Source of the DNA: Eudromia elegans | Taxonomy: Eukaryota; Chordata; Aves; Tinamiformes; Tinamidae | NCBI GenBank assembly: GCA_003342815.1 | Contig: PTEX01000120.1 | Coordinates: 582,562-646,561, forward strand | DNA: 64,000 nt | Direction of reading: 5' to 3' | Part shown: positions 1 through 12,938 of the stretch, in pieces | Numbering within the stretch: position 1 is the first letter of the stretch | Layout of the letters: each line of letters starts with the position of its first letter | Program-made: the position numbers and the translations under genes | The notes under the pieces: model-generated | What the model was told of the DNA's origin: nothing | The model's database searches: none | Seen by the model: only the letters and a program-made list of their open reading frames with translations

Positions 1-345
1 TGATGACAGCTTCCTGACTCAGGTGACTGAGAAGCTGATGAGCTAGACCTCACACTTACAGACAAAGAAGAACTGGCTGGGTTTGTGAAAATAAGTGACA
101 ACTTCAGTTGCAGGGGTGATGGGATGGTAGAGTTCAGGATCTTGTGAGACAGGATCTTTTTAGCAGGGCAAAAAGCAGGAATGTACTCCTGGGCTTCAGT
201 AGAACAGATTTTGGCCTATTCAGGGATCTGCTTGGATATATCCTGTGGAAGATGACCCTGAAGCAAACAGGGGACTGAGAGAGCTGGCTCATGTGACGGT
301 GCTTCATGTCCTCTAAGAACTCCTGAAAAAACTCAAACGTTAGAA
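1..345 (+). mobile_element. CR1 LINE, internal ORF2 fragment (endonuclease end to linker)
   Basis: This stretch matches the CR1 ORF2 coding region just downstream of the endonuclease domain, in the sense direction. Diagnostic words include 'acttacagacaaagaagaac', 'gatggtagagttcaggatc', 'agcagggcaaaaagcagga' and 'ttcagggatctgcttgg', in the order expected for CR1. The plus-strand frames carry several stops, so it is a dead copy. It begins at or beyond the left edge of the window, and similarity fades near position 345, well before any 3' end, so it is truncated on the right by deletion or later rearrangement. The identification rests on remembered CR1 consensus. The 80-codon minus-strand ORF over it (134-376) is antisense noise. 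Confidence 0.8.
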
Positions 346-3300
346 GGAGGAGTAGGAGGTGGTCTGTTCGCTCCACTCAATACTCTTTTTATAAGAAAAT
401 ACCCATTTTCTCTGGCTTATATATTATATTTCTCCTCTTAAAGACATCAATATCTTTTTCGATTTCACTGGGATGATATGTAAAATATACTGGTGGAAGT
501 GAGATCAGAAACCAGTCTGATGACTTTCTATCATATTTTACAAGATTATGTATAGCCTTCAACAGTTTTATCCCTATGGTGTAATTCAGCATACAGGGTG
601 CATCAAATACAAGCTTTGGAGCAGAGAAAGGAGGATGTTCCGGTGTTTTCAAAGTTGAAAAAAAAAAAGTTAAATATATTACTTAACTAGGTAGTTATAT
701 TGTAGAAACATATTGCCATGAAATATTACTGGAAGACAAAACAGTGTGAGCAAGTTCAAATGTACTAGAACAGACTCTCAGCTGGAATAAATTAGAATAA
801 GTTGGAATAAATTAGAATAAATTTATCAGTTTTGAGGTAGTGTCTTTATGCATCTAGGAACATAAATTCCTAATGCTTGAAGGAAAGGTCTTGCTGTTAG
901 CAACTATTTGTTCCTGCTGTTCTTCCCAAAATGTTTATATACACTTTGAAGAATTTTAAACAGCAGGAGCTCAACTCTAATTTAGCTTGCATTTAAAAAA
1001 AAACAATTGTTTTCGATTTCTCCTGTTTTAGTCCTGTGTGGCAGCAGAATAGCATGGAACATGTCTTAAACATCACACTCTTGAAGGAAAATGAAGACTT
1101 GACTTTACAGACTTAATTACTCAAGTGAGAAGGCTTCTGCTCCTAGATTTTCTATGTAGTCCTATACCATCTCCTTCTGTGGGGAGGATTAGTAGAAAAA
1201 GAGTTCTGAAAGCAGTAGAAGAAGAGCTGGTCCTTACTGAAACAAGACGACAAGCAGGGCTCTGCAGCTGTGAGTGAGGGAGCTCAGCAGAATGACTAAG
1301 ACCGAGTTGTATCCTGGGAGATTCATTGAGGACACCCTACACGATAATCCTGACACACATGGGTGCTACCATGGCTTCTCTACAGATGTCATGATAGTGT
1401 GCTTGGGCTCCACTAAGGACATACACACTGTGTATATCTTACTGCTAAATGGAGTTCTGCCTGTACTACTTTTTCACAGGCTGCATGTTCTTACAGGATG
1501 CCGATCTGCTTGGAAATTGAGACAATTGCTAGGGAATTATGTGTCACCGCCTCACACTCACACATCTGCCACATCTGTCTTTCAAAATTTCTAGTATGTA
1601 GGGTAGAGGAACAACACACTGATTACAGAGAGAATCCAGGGAATATAATCTAATTAAGAAATTTAGAAATGGCCCCAAAGTTTACCTGCTAGTCACAGTC
1701 AGCCCATAACACCTGTTCATTTCATTTAACAAATCTTGGTTAGATAAGATGTCATTGTATTGTACTTCATGCTGCTGTTACCCTGATAAGAAACACGCTA
1801 ATGTACAGAGGAGTACTATGTCTAGTCTGGAGACGTCTAGTGACAAAAAAGTAATATTCTGAAAGGGAAATATATCTCCCTTTATTTTAATGAGTGCTAA
1901 GTATGATAAGCTGCATTAGAAACCTACTTGGTGATTGCTGGAAATATCAATGAGGGAGATACAGTTCAACAAACAGTAACTCTTCTTGTAGTTTCCTTAG
2001 GTTCATAATGATGAACTATCCTCACTGTCTGTCGCATGGCCTGCTGACTTGTAAAAAACACATGCATGGCTGAGACACCTTTGCATGCTTCATCTTGTCA
2101 GGGCTGTGAGAGGCAAATTGCTGTGACAGCTGAAAAGTGAAATAGGAATCAGCACAAATGTATCAGTAGTTGTTCAAGTATAGAATTAGAATATTGGAAG
2201 AACCAAATGGTTAATCACAGAAGAAAAAGAATATGTAGCAAATAATATTTAATTATTCTGTACAGATTTACATGTCACATTTCCATTCCATTATCTGTGA
2301 AGAAAAGAAAAAAAAAAAAAGAAAGATTAAATATGACCAGGAGTTATGAATATGAGGTGCAGTGATGAGGTGACAGTGCCACCTGCTGTTACATTATGTA
2401 ATTGGTGTAGATTTTTTTTGCCATTTAGATGTTTACTCTCAATTTCCAAAGTGACCTCAGACTAGGGGTAGACACACAATTTGGTAGACACACAATTTTG
2501 GGAGCTGTGGTGCTCATTCAAAATCCTACAAAGTTAATTAAAGACAAAATTGATTTCTTCACTGTGCATTACAATATTTTATCTTGATTGACTTTCACCT
2601 TCCATTTTGTGGCTTACTATTATGAAGTTCTTCTGAAAATCTCCCTACCCTCATCCTTGGGCTATTTTAGTAGCCTGAGGAACTCAGTGTCATAAAAAAC
2701 AGTTTTACTTAGTTATTTGTTCTATTTTTTGATCATTTTGAGAAGGCCGAATAGGCCAGACTTTCACATAGACATCTGGGGTACTCTGCTGTTACCCACT
2801 TTCCATTGAGAAAATAAGTAACTAAATCTTACTTTTCTGTCACACTCTTTTCCCCCCATAACTTTAAACCAGATTTTCAGGCATGTGAGGACTTTTCTTC
2901 TTATCTCTGAGTTGGCTTTGATGATTTACCCTGCTAAAGGATTTCTAGGCACCCAGGAAGATTGTACTAAATGGATTTTTTTGAGTTCAGCTATGGCTCT
3001 TTGCAAACCTATGTTGATTATTCACGAAGATGTTTTAATATATGTATCAACTAATTAATTCTTCTGTATTATACTGTCTAAGATTTGTCTAATAGAATTC
3101 AGATTTACTTCTTTGGAGTTCCGATAGTCCTATTAAAAAATTATCACCACCTTCTACACTTGATGCAGATAGAGTTGATACTTAAATGCATGGTTATACA
3201 TGACATCCTAGTCATTTCATCTCCTTTCAGGATAAGACAAGTATTGCCTTATTTTTCTATGTTTGTGTTTCTTAGGACTCTTTAGACAAACTCTGTTCTT

Positions 3301-6298
3301 CCCAGTTACTGATTTCTGAATATTCAAAATCTAGAGAAATCCTCATTCTTATCAATGATATGCTTGTGTTAATGATGCTGTTAAAAACTCTTAGACTAGT
3401 GGAGTTTGTGCATACCTATCTAAGTTTTAGCTGTCAGAGATTTTGTGCTGTAGGAGTTTAATTACCAGTTGTTTAATTCTCCTTATCTGTTGTAAAATTC
3501 TCACATAAGAGTACATAGAAAATCTGAGATTATCTTTTACTTTAGTTCTACAACATCAACTTATATGCAGCCTATTTACATCACGAAGAAATAGTCTGTA
3601 ATATCACGTAGGCTCTTAGGCTCTGTAGTTTAATTCTAAGTTTCCATAACATTCAGTGCTAAGGCTATTTTTGAAAATGGAAATTAATTCTCAGATCATT
3701 TGAGCCATTGTTCATTTCTCTTCTCACTTTGTCTCCAGTTTTGAGGGCTGACCTTATTACCAAATCATTTCATTATGCAGAAATGTGAAGGGAAATGAGA
3801 GCACCAATCATGAGAAGGCTAGAGTGTGCATGTGTGTGGACAGCCTCTAACTGATGTTAGAGATTTTACTTTTAGAAAAATGGAGGAACTTTTTCACTTT
3901 TCCCTAGTTTGATTGATTTTACCAGACCTGCTTTGGAGGAAGAATGGATGCTGAATGTATCACTGTTTCTTTGACAAGTTAAAATGGAGAGATAGACAGA
4001 GACACAGAATAAAAGTGATACTGAACAACTATTCTTCTTAGCCTAATAATTCCCTTATAGGTTAGCCTATTTCAGCCTCCCACCCCAAAGGGAAAATAAA
4101 AACAAACATACAAAAAACAAACAATAAACAAACAAAAAAAAAGGTTTTATGGTGTCATACTTTAAGAGGAAGAAGAAATGTGGTAATAAGCTAAAAATTT
4201 AGAATAAAAAAAATAAATTCTTTAGTCATAGATCCTATCACTTCAATAAGTTTTGGATCATAGCTAACAGGGCAGATTATTTCCTACAGATCTGACACAT
4301 TCTGAATGATCCCACAGCTTCATTTGCAGACTAAAGAGAGTATTTGGGCTTTTAGTAAAAAAAATATATATATATAATAGACTCTATGTCTAGAACATGG
4401 ACAGCTATTATCAGCTTGAAATATCTCTTCCACAAACTGTCTGCAGTCAGCTTGTGAAGCGCTATATGGATAAAACAGCTGTGATATTTATTATTGGATT
4501 AGATGTGTGAACAAGTGCTAACCTGATAGCTCAAGTGTGGTGAACACTCACAGGAGAAAAATTACCATTTGGTGACATACACCTAAGTGCTGCAAATAAG
4601 AGGAAATTGAGCCACCAGACAAATGCAGCACGAGAGACATAGCACACAGAGGAGAGAATTTTCTGTAGAACGGAGGGTGGCACTATGCACATGTGGTAGA
4701 GAAATCCCAGCCCTCTATCTAGGCACTGATATGTGCGGTACTGGAAGAGGAAAATGAAGGTGACACTATATGTAGTTCAACATTTTATACATAAAGAACA
4801 GGATTATTATTTTCTATTTACACACATCTAATACTGGATCTTCATCTCAGGCAAATAATGATGACAGTGATGATGATGATGATGATTATACTGTGCAACT
4901 CTATTGGTTCCATCTTTGGGGGAATCTCAAAGCATCCCACAAACATTAGTGAAATTCGCATAACATATTCTAATGAGAGAGCTAAACACTATTCCTTTCT
5001 TTGATTTTTTTTTTTTTAAAGAAAAGAGATGAAGGATGATTGTTATGTTGATTTATGCTGATGCCAGGACAAGAGGGAAAGCATCCAGAGTGCGTTCGGA
5101 TGAATGCTTCCATTGGCACTGGTTATGGTGCTGGTTGCACGGATGCCACAGGGAAAGGTTGGCTGCCAGAGGGCAGCTGAGAGGGGAACTCGTGTCACAG
5201 GACACACTGACACATCTCTTCTTCTTCCTCTGCTATCCCCCAGTTGTTGCTATCTATCCCTGTTGCTGCAGGGAGCATTGCAGTTGCTTCTGCTCTTCTT
5301 AGACAGAAGATCTATGTTTTCCTGTTAAAGTGTGTGTAATTTTCCAGTGTTACACAGTATACAGTAGTGGACCAAGCTACAAAAGAAAGAAACAAATAAG
5401 ACACATACAAAAAAATAATTTCCCTAAACTGTTTAAAATATGTTTCAATAAATCTCTCTAAAAGAAAAAAAAAATAGAATCCATATTTGTGAAATATAAC
5501 ACGTAGATCTCTATAAATGGAAGAGAAAGGTTTTGTTGAAGATCTTCAAGTACTAGAAGGAAAAGCTGTATTTGCACAGATCTCTTCTGGGTTAATATGT
5601 ATGCATTATTTCTTGTGTAGACCTAATATAAATGGGAGTTCCATACAAATATGCTGAAAATTCTGGAAATAATTATTTGTATGGGCATAATGAATGCTGA
5701 TCCCTTTCATAACTGATGAAGAAATTCAGAATTAAATTATATTAAATTGTAAAAAATCTTTTTATCCTTTATTTTCTGAAAGTGCATATGATTAGTTAAA
5801 AAAAAAAAGATTAATAATTCTAACTAATCTTAGTCACATTAATGAAAGAGCAGGGAACCTGGAAACCACATCTGTTAGATACTTTGTGCCAGATATTTAA
5901 TGCATGACATGCACGATACATAAAAAATTGACAATTAGCAATTCAAATGGGTTTCCAGGGTACTACACAATGATCTGATGAGCAGTGTGTATTCAGATCA
6001 TGCACTCTGTTCTCCAGCTGTCTCCAGCAAAACTACATACCTTCAAGAATGTGAAACATGGCCAAAGCTAATATGATGAATACAAGAAAATTAAATATTT
6101 CTGTAGTTTACAGAACTGATTCTTCACAGCCAAACACTGCTCCAAGCAATTTTCCCGTTACTAATGAGGTTAAAATATGTGACTTAAAACTTAAGCAAGG
6201 TGTGCTTTTCTCTTGTGCATGGGTGAAAATTTTGATATGTCACTGTAAACAATTCACTATATCTATTTATGCTGATACACCTACTTGCAATGGTTGAC
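346..6298. other. Unassigned AT-rich DNA
   Basis: I find no recognisable gene here. Small features are a perfect two-copy 20-bp tandem repeat at 783-822, six TGA triplets at 4868-4885, a short TA run near 4364-4378, and A-rich patches at 2308-2321 and 4085-4143. A stretch at 5036-5330 has two overlapping plus-strand ORFs (88 and 74 codons) that resemble no family I know and lack convincing splice sites. The 106-codon ORF at 1274-1594 and the 87-codon minus ORF at 389-652 are also unrecognised and most likely chance. Confidence 0.5.
783..822. repeat. Two-copy 20-bp tandem repeat
   Basis: The unit tggaataaattagaataagt occurs at 783-802 and again at 803-822 with only the final bases differing. 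It is a small slippage-type duplication with no evident function. Confidence 0.8.
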
Positions 6299-6840
6299 TC
6301 ACATTGTTTTTAACAGAGGCCAGGCAAGCAACACGGATGCAAGAAAATCATGAAAATCTTGATCAGTGGAAGCCGAGCCCAGAGAGGATTTCAAAAGAAG
6401 CCAAATTTGGTGGACTTCAAGAACAAGATCATAGTGGAGAGAAGACAGCACCTTCCTAGCAGTTACACAAACACCATCTCTTGCAAAAACAGACAACTTA
6501 GATGTCCAAATCCTATCCCTTCTCTCCAGCTCAGCAGCACGGGAGTTACAAAATGGATACCCTCTTCCCAACACAAATACACACACACACACTCTCCATC
6601 CAGTGGTGCACACACTGCCCTTCAACCCTAGAGCAGACACTAAGTGTGTTCGGAGCCCATGCCCAGACGCTCACTCACCTCCAGGTCTGTCCATGGCTCT
6701 TTCCAGAATCTGGTGTCCTCTTACTCACTGGCCTATCCAGCTTAAAGTTCAGTTGCAAGTTGTCCTTCAGTGCCTCTCTCCAAACAGAGAGACAAGTCAC
6801 TCAGAAAACAGTCATGAAGAGCATTTAACAAGAAATTAAG
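6299..6840. other. GC-elevated segment with overlapping ORFs, identity unknown
   Basis: This patch has fewer stop codons and a higher GC share than its surroundings. Both strands therefore carry ORFs of about 80-110 codons (plus 6350-6631, 6502-6828 and 6603-6839; minus 6299-6640). An acceptor-like sequence, attgtttttaacag, lies at its left edge. An (AC)7 run at 6579-6592 is present. None of the translations resembles a known protein, and the simultaneous openness of several frames argues for base composition rather than coding. It could be an old repeat or a noncoding RNA exon. Confidence 0.3.
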
Positions 6841-6937
6841 AAAATGAGAGGTGGAGAGCTTGACTGACAAGCTAGATAAATTCACAAACCCATTACTTAA
6901 GTACAAACCACTGCTTTTATCCAACCTCCTGTCTGTT

Positions 6938-6992
6938 TTCTCATGTCCTCATTTCTTTTTCCCTGCTCCTCCCTCCCAGCATACAGGTAAGA
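6938..6992 (+). promoter_or_regulatory. Candidate 7-nt micro-exon or recursive splice site
   Basis: A long pyrimidine tract (about 6938-6977) ends in an AG at 6978-6979. Only seven bases later (catacag, 6980-6986) comes a near-consensus donor, gtaaga, at 6987. This is either a 7-nt micro-exon or, using the second AG, an AG|GTAAGA junction of the recursive-splicing type known from very long vertebrate introns. Read as an exon whose first base completes a codon, it would add I-Q and end in phase 0, matching the start phase of the candidate exon at 11347. This is inference from motifs only. Confidence 0.25.
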
Positions 6993-9900
6993 AGTCTCAA
7001 TGTTCATATAGTACAAATTAATTCCAAGTGATTAAAAAAATGACACATTTGGGGTGACGTCAATTTAGGAAAAGATGATCAAGTTGGTAAAATAGGATGA
7101 TCAATGGAATAATGCAGACTATATTTTCATTGCCCTCCTAGAGAAAAATATGGAAAATATTGATGCTTTAGGTATTTTGTATGAAAGTTTGCTAATATAA
7201 ACAGGACATGTACTCCCATGATGACCCACAGCCTTGTACTAAAATGCATCAATCTAGGGCAACAGGAGAGGAAAGAGTTTGATGTTCCTGTAGTTCTGAC
7301 ACTTGGGTTAATTGAGGTGCTTTTCTTTTTCCATCCATTGGCTCTAGAGAAAATCTGGATGTCTCCATGAAATGTTCCACTACACTTAGAACAACTATCT
7401 ATTGAGAATACAGGAGACCAACAGTACATGTATAATGCCTTCTTCCTTTTTGAATTCAGTATGTCTAGTGTTCTTCTGAGAGTTAATAAGACATAATGAC
7501 ACAGCTGTTGGACAACAACCTAAAAGCTAATAAAATTATCCATGTTCAAGAGGCTGGGTTGCCCGTCTCATCTTTTTTGTCCTCCCCACCCTAGAATAAT
7601 AACTAGAAAAATAAATGTAGACTGGACAGACTTGCCAGCTGACTGGCAAGCTCAAGTCAGCCTCCAACTGACCTCTAGCTATTGAGTGCTTCTTCAGTAA
7701 GAACTCACTAAACTACTTCCTTCTGAGCAAATTTTCTAATCAGAAAATGATTATATAGAAATATCACCACCATGTAAAATGAAATGAGCAGTAATCCTGA
7801 GTCATCTAAATTTTTGTGTTTTTCCGTGAATGTAAATGAAGCTTTGTGCCTCAAAGCCTGGTTTGTGATGAATATTCGTACCTTACAAAAAATTAAAGGT
7901 ATGTGCTGAATGGGGCATGGCTGATAGGCCCAATGAATTTTCAGGCTAAGTAGAAGAGAGTCTAATAAGATAGACACCTAAAGAACAAACTGTCCTAGAA
8001 TGTAGGCAATCTGGACTGCTGTGTCAGATAATAAGTGGCTTTGAGATGTATAAATCCAAACTTAAATAGGATGTAGGTTGAAGAGATCTCATTTTTTATT
8101 AACTTTTCCTTAGGAAACTCATTTGTTGTTCTTTCACTAGTGACACTGGATTAATTTTATTTTGCTGACTGTGGTCTGTGACTTATATTGTAAGAAGATT
8201 ACACTTTTATCTTTCTCTTCCCCATATTTCAGTTAAACTGAATTTCATTTCTATCAAATAATTCATATCCATTTCTCTGATGGGTCTGGGTTAGAAAATA
8301 ACAAGTACCATATTTTAGGAAATCTACACTAAAATAAAAGAAAATGATTCTTTATGTTTGGCTCTACTGGTTCTTTTACATTTGAAAAGTTTTCTGAAAC
8401 CTATCTAGAAGTTTTCTAAGATCATTGGTTGAGGGCTGTTATAAAACACACAAATAACAGTAGCTGTAGACAGTAGTCTCATATTTTTGACTAGATTCAC
8501 AGCAACCTGTTTTCTGATTGATTAAATATTTCAACTTTAGTTTGACTTTTAATCTTTCTCAGCTGCCGGTAGCTTCGAATGCAATTGAAATAAATTTTCT
8601 CATTTAATGTAGCAAGTTTCTTTTGTAATAATTGAAATCATCTGACAAGGAAATTCTTTAGCCAGTTTCAATGTGAGGATACAGTTAATCCGGAAGTACT
8701 AGGTATATGATGTTACTTAAAAGGAAAAGGAGAGTGATAGGTAAATATTTGTAGACCAGTTTTTAACAAAGGGAAAATAACTGTGAAAATTGCTAAATTT
8801 CAGAAAAGACTCCGTAAACATATGTATTATAAATATTCTTAATATATTTTATTATAATGACCACAAATAACCCCCAGTCTCTGAGTGGGTTTTCTTTCAC
8901 ATAATCGTAACCAATCAAGAAGTATCTAGCTTTAGGTTTTCCTGGGAACATCTTCAATAGTCAGTGGAAACTAGTTATCATCCAGCTTAAAATCATCTTT
9001 CAGAAGTGCTTCTTTCTCTCTCCCTTGCTTTTGGAAGGAACCTAAAGAACAGTCATAAAGAAGGTGCCTAATTATCAGTGAAGAAAAATGTAAAGATTTA
9101 AATAGTAGAAATTGATTTAATATAATGGCTTTTGAAAATATGGTCTTTGAATGTGCAATGCCAGACAAAATTAACAATAGTATAAGCACAATGTGTTGCA
9201 CTACTGAAAACTATTCTACAGGTTAGTTACACTTCTGATTTCATTATCTGGATATTTTTCTACCCACGAGGCATGTGAGACCCTGATGTGATATTTCAAA
9301 TACAGCACATCAGGATACACAGTATACAAATAAGCAGTACATCTTTGCACAGGTAAACCTTACTTGTAGTAAGGTACTTGCCTTGCCTTGCAGTATGTAG
9401 CTCTTAGTTTGCTCTTTCTGCACACAGAAGTTTAGCTTTACAGTCACTGAATGTGTTTTGCATCGTATAATTCCGTGAAAGACAGGGTGGATATAACCAG
9501 GCATCATATCTTCTACACACCATGCAAAACTAAAATTAACTATTTTGTATAAATCTAGTAAAAGGATATTTTATTTGTGTTTAAAATCCAGCTATAAGAA
9601 GTAGATGACCTCCTTAATATATTTAATTGCTTCTGTCTTCTGTGTTAATATGCTTCTTCCAAATACATAACTTAAACTGGCTTGATTTTTTTTCTACAAA
9701 TTAGACAAGTAGATAGATTACTTTTTTCTTTTTACATATTTATCAAGTATGAGACTAATTTGTGTACCAAAAATAGTCTTGGTCATTATCTCAGTCGTTC
9801 AAGCTACACTGAATATTTCCTTTAACTTATTCTTTCAGTTAGTGACTATATCATGGATACTGCTGGGAAAAAAAAAAATGTTTCAGAAATATCAATTTTG

Positions 9901-11346
9901 TTTAGTAAGAAAAAATGTTTGATGCTTGCCGCATGGGTCTGTATGGAATTTTACTCAAAGAATATTGAATCATTTAATTATTTTAATCACAGTGGCTGTC
10001 TTAGTTTATTTTGCATTCTAACAAAAGTCCAAGCACACTCTGTGAAAACAACCTTCAGGGTACCCCCTTTGCAAATCAATATCAGATCTCCAACTTTAAA
10101 TCTAAACTTATTTTCCTGAACTTTTAACAACCCTGTTATTACAAGGGTAGAACCATGTTGTTACAAAGACAATCATATATTTTTAACTGATATATTTTAT
10201 ATATGCAATTCTCTAAATAGAAAAGAATGTTAGGTTACAAATATTGCCAAGGATAGCTGATGTGAACCTAACTTTAGTCACACACAGAATTGGTGCTTTC
10301 TGACCAGGGAGGTGTTTTTATTTTTTTTTTCTCTCTGGAAGATAATTGCATTCCTCAGGTGGAGTACTCGTTAAAATGCTTTAATGACATTTATGACATT
10401 ATATTCTAACTAAAGGTAGCCTCTTTCTAAAGGTTTCCAAAGGCTGTGAACTGTGACGTAATTTAGGAAGAAATTATTGCTGGATTCTACTACGGGGATT
10501 TGAACACTATATGCCAACATGCTTAATTTTTTTTTCTACTCACATTCAATTAAAGCATCATTTTTCCAAGCCTACAGATAGTTGGTGTCGCTAGAATGAA
10601 CTCAAGAAACCAGTGATTCAGGAATTGTAATATTAAATAGACTTGAAAATATATTTCAGTAATGTTATTGTGTGGTGATGCAATAATGCCAATTACTACA
10701 TTCAGGTTTTATACTTTCCAGCTTTCTTGGAATAGAAGTTTATTACATGATGTTAGCAAAAAATCCTGCTAAAATTTATTAAAATGCACCACAACACTGT
10801 AGCAAACCATTATAGATGTTAGATTGTGGTCTGTACCACTATCAAGGGTTTACTTTTTATTTAAGCTGCAACTATCTTTCAGCATTCACAAGACAAAAAT
10901 TCTGTACAAAACAGTTACAAGTAACAAAAAGTATAATTTTTAGAAGAGATAGTTTAATTATAAGTACCAAGGAAGTGTAATTACAATAATCAAAATGAAG
11001 AAAATCATTCATGCTTTTAGTAAAATAATATTTATGTGATTAATTAAGGGAAAGTAATGTAATGGGACTAAAATTTGTAAGCACAGAAAATAGTACTGTG
11101 AAAGACTCCCCTACCTATGGTGCTAAATATCTGTTTTGTGTGGAACCATTCCATAATGAAACATCTAATATATAGCTACCAGAGCTGGGTGCAAATACAT
11201 AGCTACTCCTAAAGCAAATGAGAGCTTCTTCAGGAGATTTGATTTTTGAAACCTCACCCCATATCTCTCAAAAACTGCTGAGTAGTGTTTGTATAAATAT
11301 GCTGACATGGCCTTTGTCATATCTGTGATCACTTTTGCTTCACTAG
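6993..11346. other. Unassigned AT-rich DNA
   Basis: No gene, RNA or recent transposon is recognisable. A palindromic TGACGTCA (CRE core) lies at 7055-7062 and a related TGACGTAA at 10454-10461. Single 8-mers like these are weak evidence. ORFs here (7127-7429, 7708-7977, 8971-9201, 9853-10119) are AT-biased and match nothing known. Confidence 0.5.
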
Positions 11347-11407
11347 AATCAAGGAACTTACGTGAGGACAGAAGCGGTGGCTCTGTTTGGTATGTTGCTG
11401 CCTGCAG
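11347..11407 (+). CDS. Candidate exon 1 of a spliced gene of unknown identity
   Basis: This 61-nt segment follows an acceptor-like site (cttttgcttcactag) and ends at a good donor (ctgcag|gtaaga). In frame 0 it is open and reads NQGTYVRTEAVALFGMLLPA plus one leftover base. That leftover g joins the first two bases of the candidate exon at 23513 to give an Ala codon, and the frame stays open. Frame 2 is also open, so the coding call for this piece alone is weak. A methionine lies internally (GMLLPA), so the true start could be here or upstream. I do not recognise the protein. A second donor-like site (gtaagtgt at 11520) lies downstream after another pyrimidine tract, so exon boundaries are uncertain. 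Confidence 0.22.
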
Positions 11408-12900
11408 GTAAGATAATAGACTTTTTTTTTCCCCAGGCCCTTCTTTTTCTGCTTTAATTACTTGAAATCTGTGCTGTTAGTATTAAATATAATCTCAGGC
11501 CTTGAACAAAAAGCTGTCCTGTAAGTGTGTTTATGATATTTGATACTTTAAAGGTCAACTGAAAAAACACTCAATAACACTCAAATTTTGAGATAAATTG
11601 CAATGTGAGAGGATGTTATTTGTAATCATGTGCATTTACCAGATCTTAAAATGCATTAAGTACATTAAAAAGATGACAAGGATTCCATAACGAAAGGTAA
11701 GTTTCTATGCTTGTTTGTGTTTGCAGAGACAAGTGCTCTCTAAGATCAGGAAATGAAACCAGTGAGCCCTGTCTTGTTCTTTCAGAACTGGCTGCTGGCA
11801 GCTACTCTCAAGGAGAAGTGTGAGACTATTGATTGATAAAGGCACTTTAGAGAGAGAGTGAGAAGAATTCTGTCTTGAAGGATACTCCTCTTGAGGAGGA
11901 GGTACTCTCATATTAGTTATTAGAAAATTTCTGTTTCGTTGTTTTCCTCCATTCTTATGTGCCTGTCTTTTTCTGGAGCTCTTTAGGAAGCTTTAACGCC
12001 TTATTCTCGATCTGGATTCCACTTTAGGATCTCAATCTCAAACTCACTCCATATCAATGCTTTGTCAGCACCTCAATTTCCCATCCATTCTGTTTTATGG
12101 AAATATCTTATTATGAGTCATTGTAATTACCACTGATTTGCTAATGAAGGTTAAGTTATGCCTTTGTTGAAGAAAAGAGATTCTTTCTTCAGCTAGTTGA
12201 GATCCATTTATTAGAGCTGGTAGGTTATGTTGAACAAATACGTGTATATAGACAGGAGTATCATTACTGCAGAGAGAATATTATTAATGTAATGCCTTGA
12301 TGCACTGCACAGATACAGAACAGAAAGACAAAATGTTCTTCTTATCAAAGTTGATTACATAGATACATAATCTGGAAGAAGGAAAGAATGGAAGAAAATG
12401 AGAAATGTTTTTATCCCCTTTGCAGAAAAAGATATCTGCTGCAGCTAGAGATAAAAATTTTGTCTTAGGTCAAAATCCATGGCACAACTGCATGACTCAA
12501 GTCATATTCTTCCACCTTAAATGCAAAATCATATTAGATTTGTATTTTAATTGATTTTTTAAAAAATTTACAAATCATGGAATTTCTTTAGTTAAACCTT
12601 GTTGTACAGAAGAGACGGTGCCAGGAAAATTCTAGCAGTATAAAATCATAGAAACATAAGGAATAGAATTGTTCATACATCTATAGCAACTTGGTCCCAT
12701 TCCATTAAGTAATTAGTTTGTGCCTTTCTAGTGTAAGATTACAATTAATTTGAATTCATTTTAATTACACTGAGAACTGTGAAGTTAAAAATATCTGTGA
12801 CTTATGGAATTAATGTCTCATCTGACAAAGTAATCATTACATAGCATGGTACCATTGCGAATTGACAGTACTTGTCAAAAGCATAGCAATAATACTCTGA

Positions 12901-12938
12901 AGTATAATTACTTAGAGTAAGTATAATTACTTAGAGTA
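12901..12938. repeat. Two-copy 19-bp tandem repeat
   Basis: The unit agtataattacttagagta is present at 12901-12919 and again, identically, at 12920-12938. It is a local replication-slippage duplication. Confidence 0.85.

Noticed and set aside
389..652. 87-codon minus-strand ORF as a gene
   Set aside because: Unrecognised, single frame, no supporting signals.
1274..1594. 106-codon plus-strand ORF as a gene
   Set aside because: Not similar to any protein family I know; no promoter or splice context.
11643..11696. Exon between catttaccag and cgaaag|gtaagt
   Set aside because: Weak acceptor tract, and the frame required by the preceding candidate exon contains a stop.
12636..12720. CR1-like 3' end beginning aatcatagaaacataagg
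   Set aside because: Too little further similarity to separate from chance.
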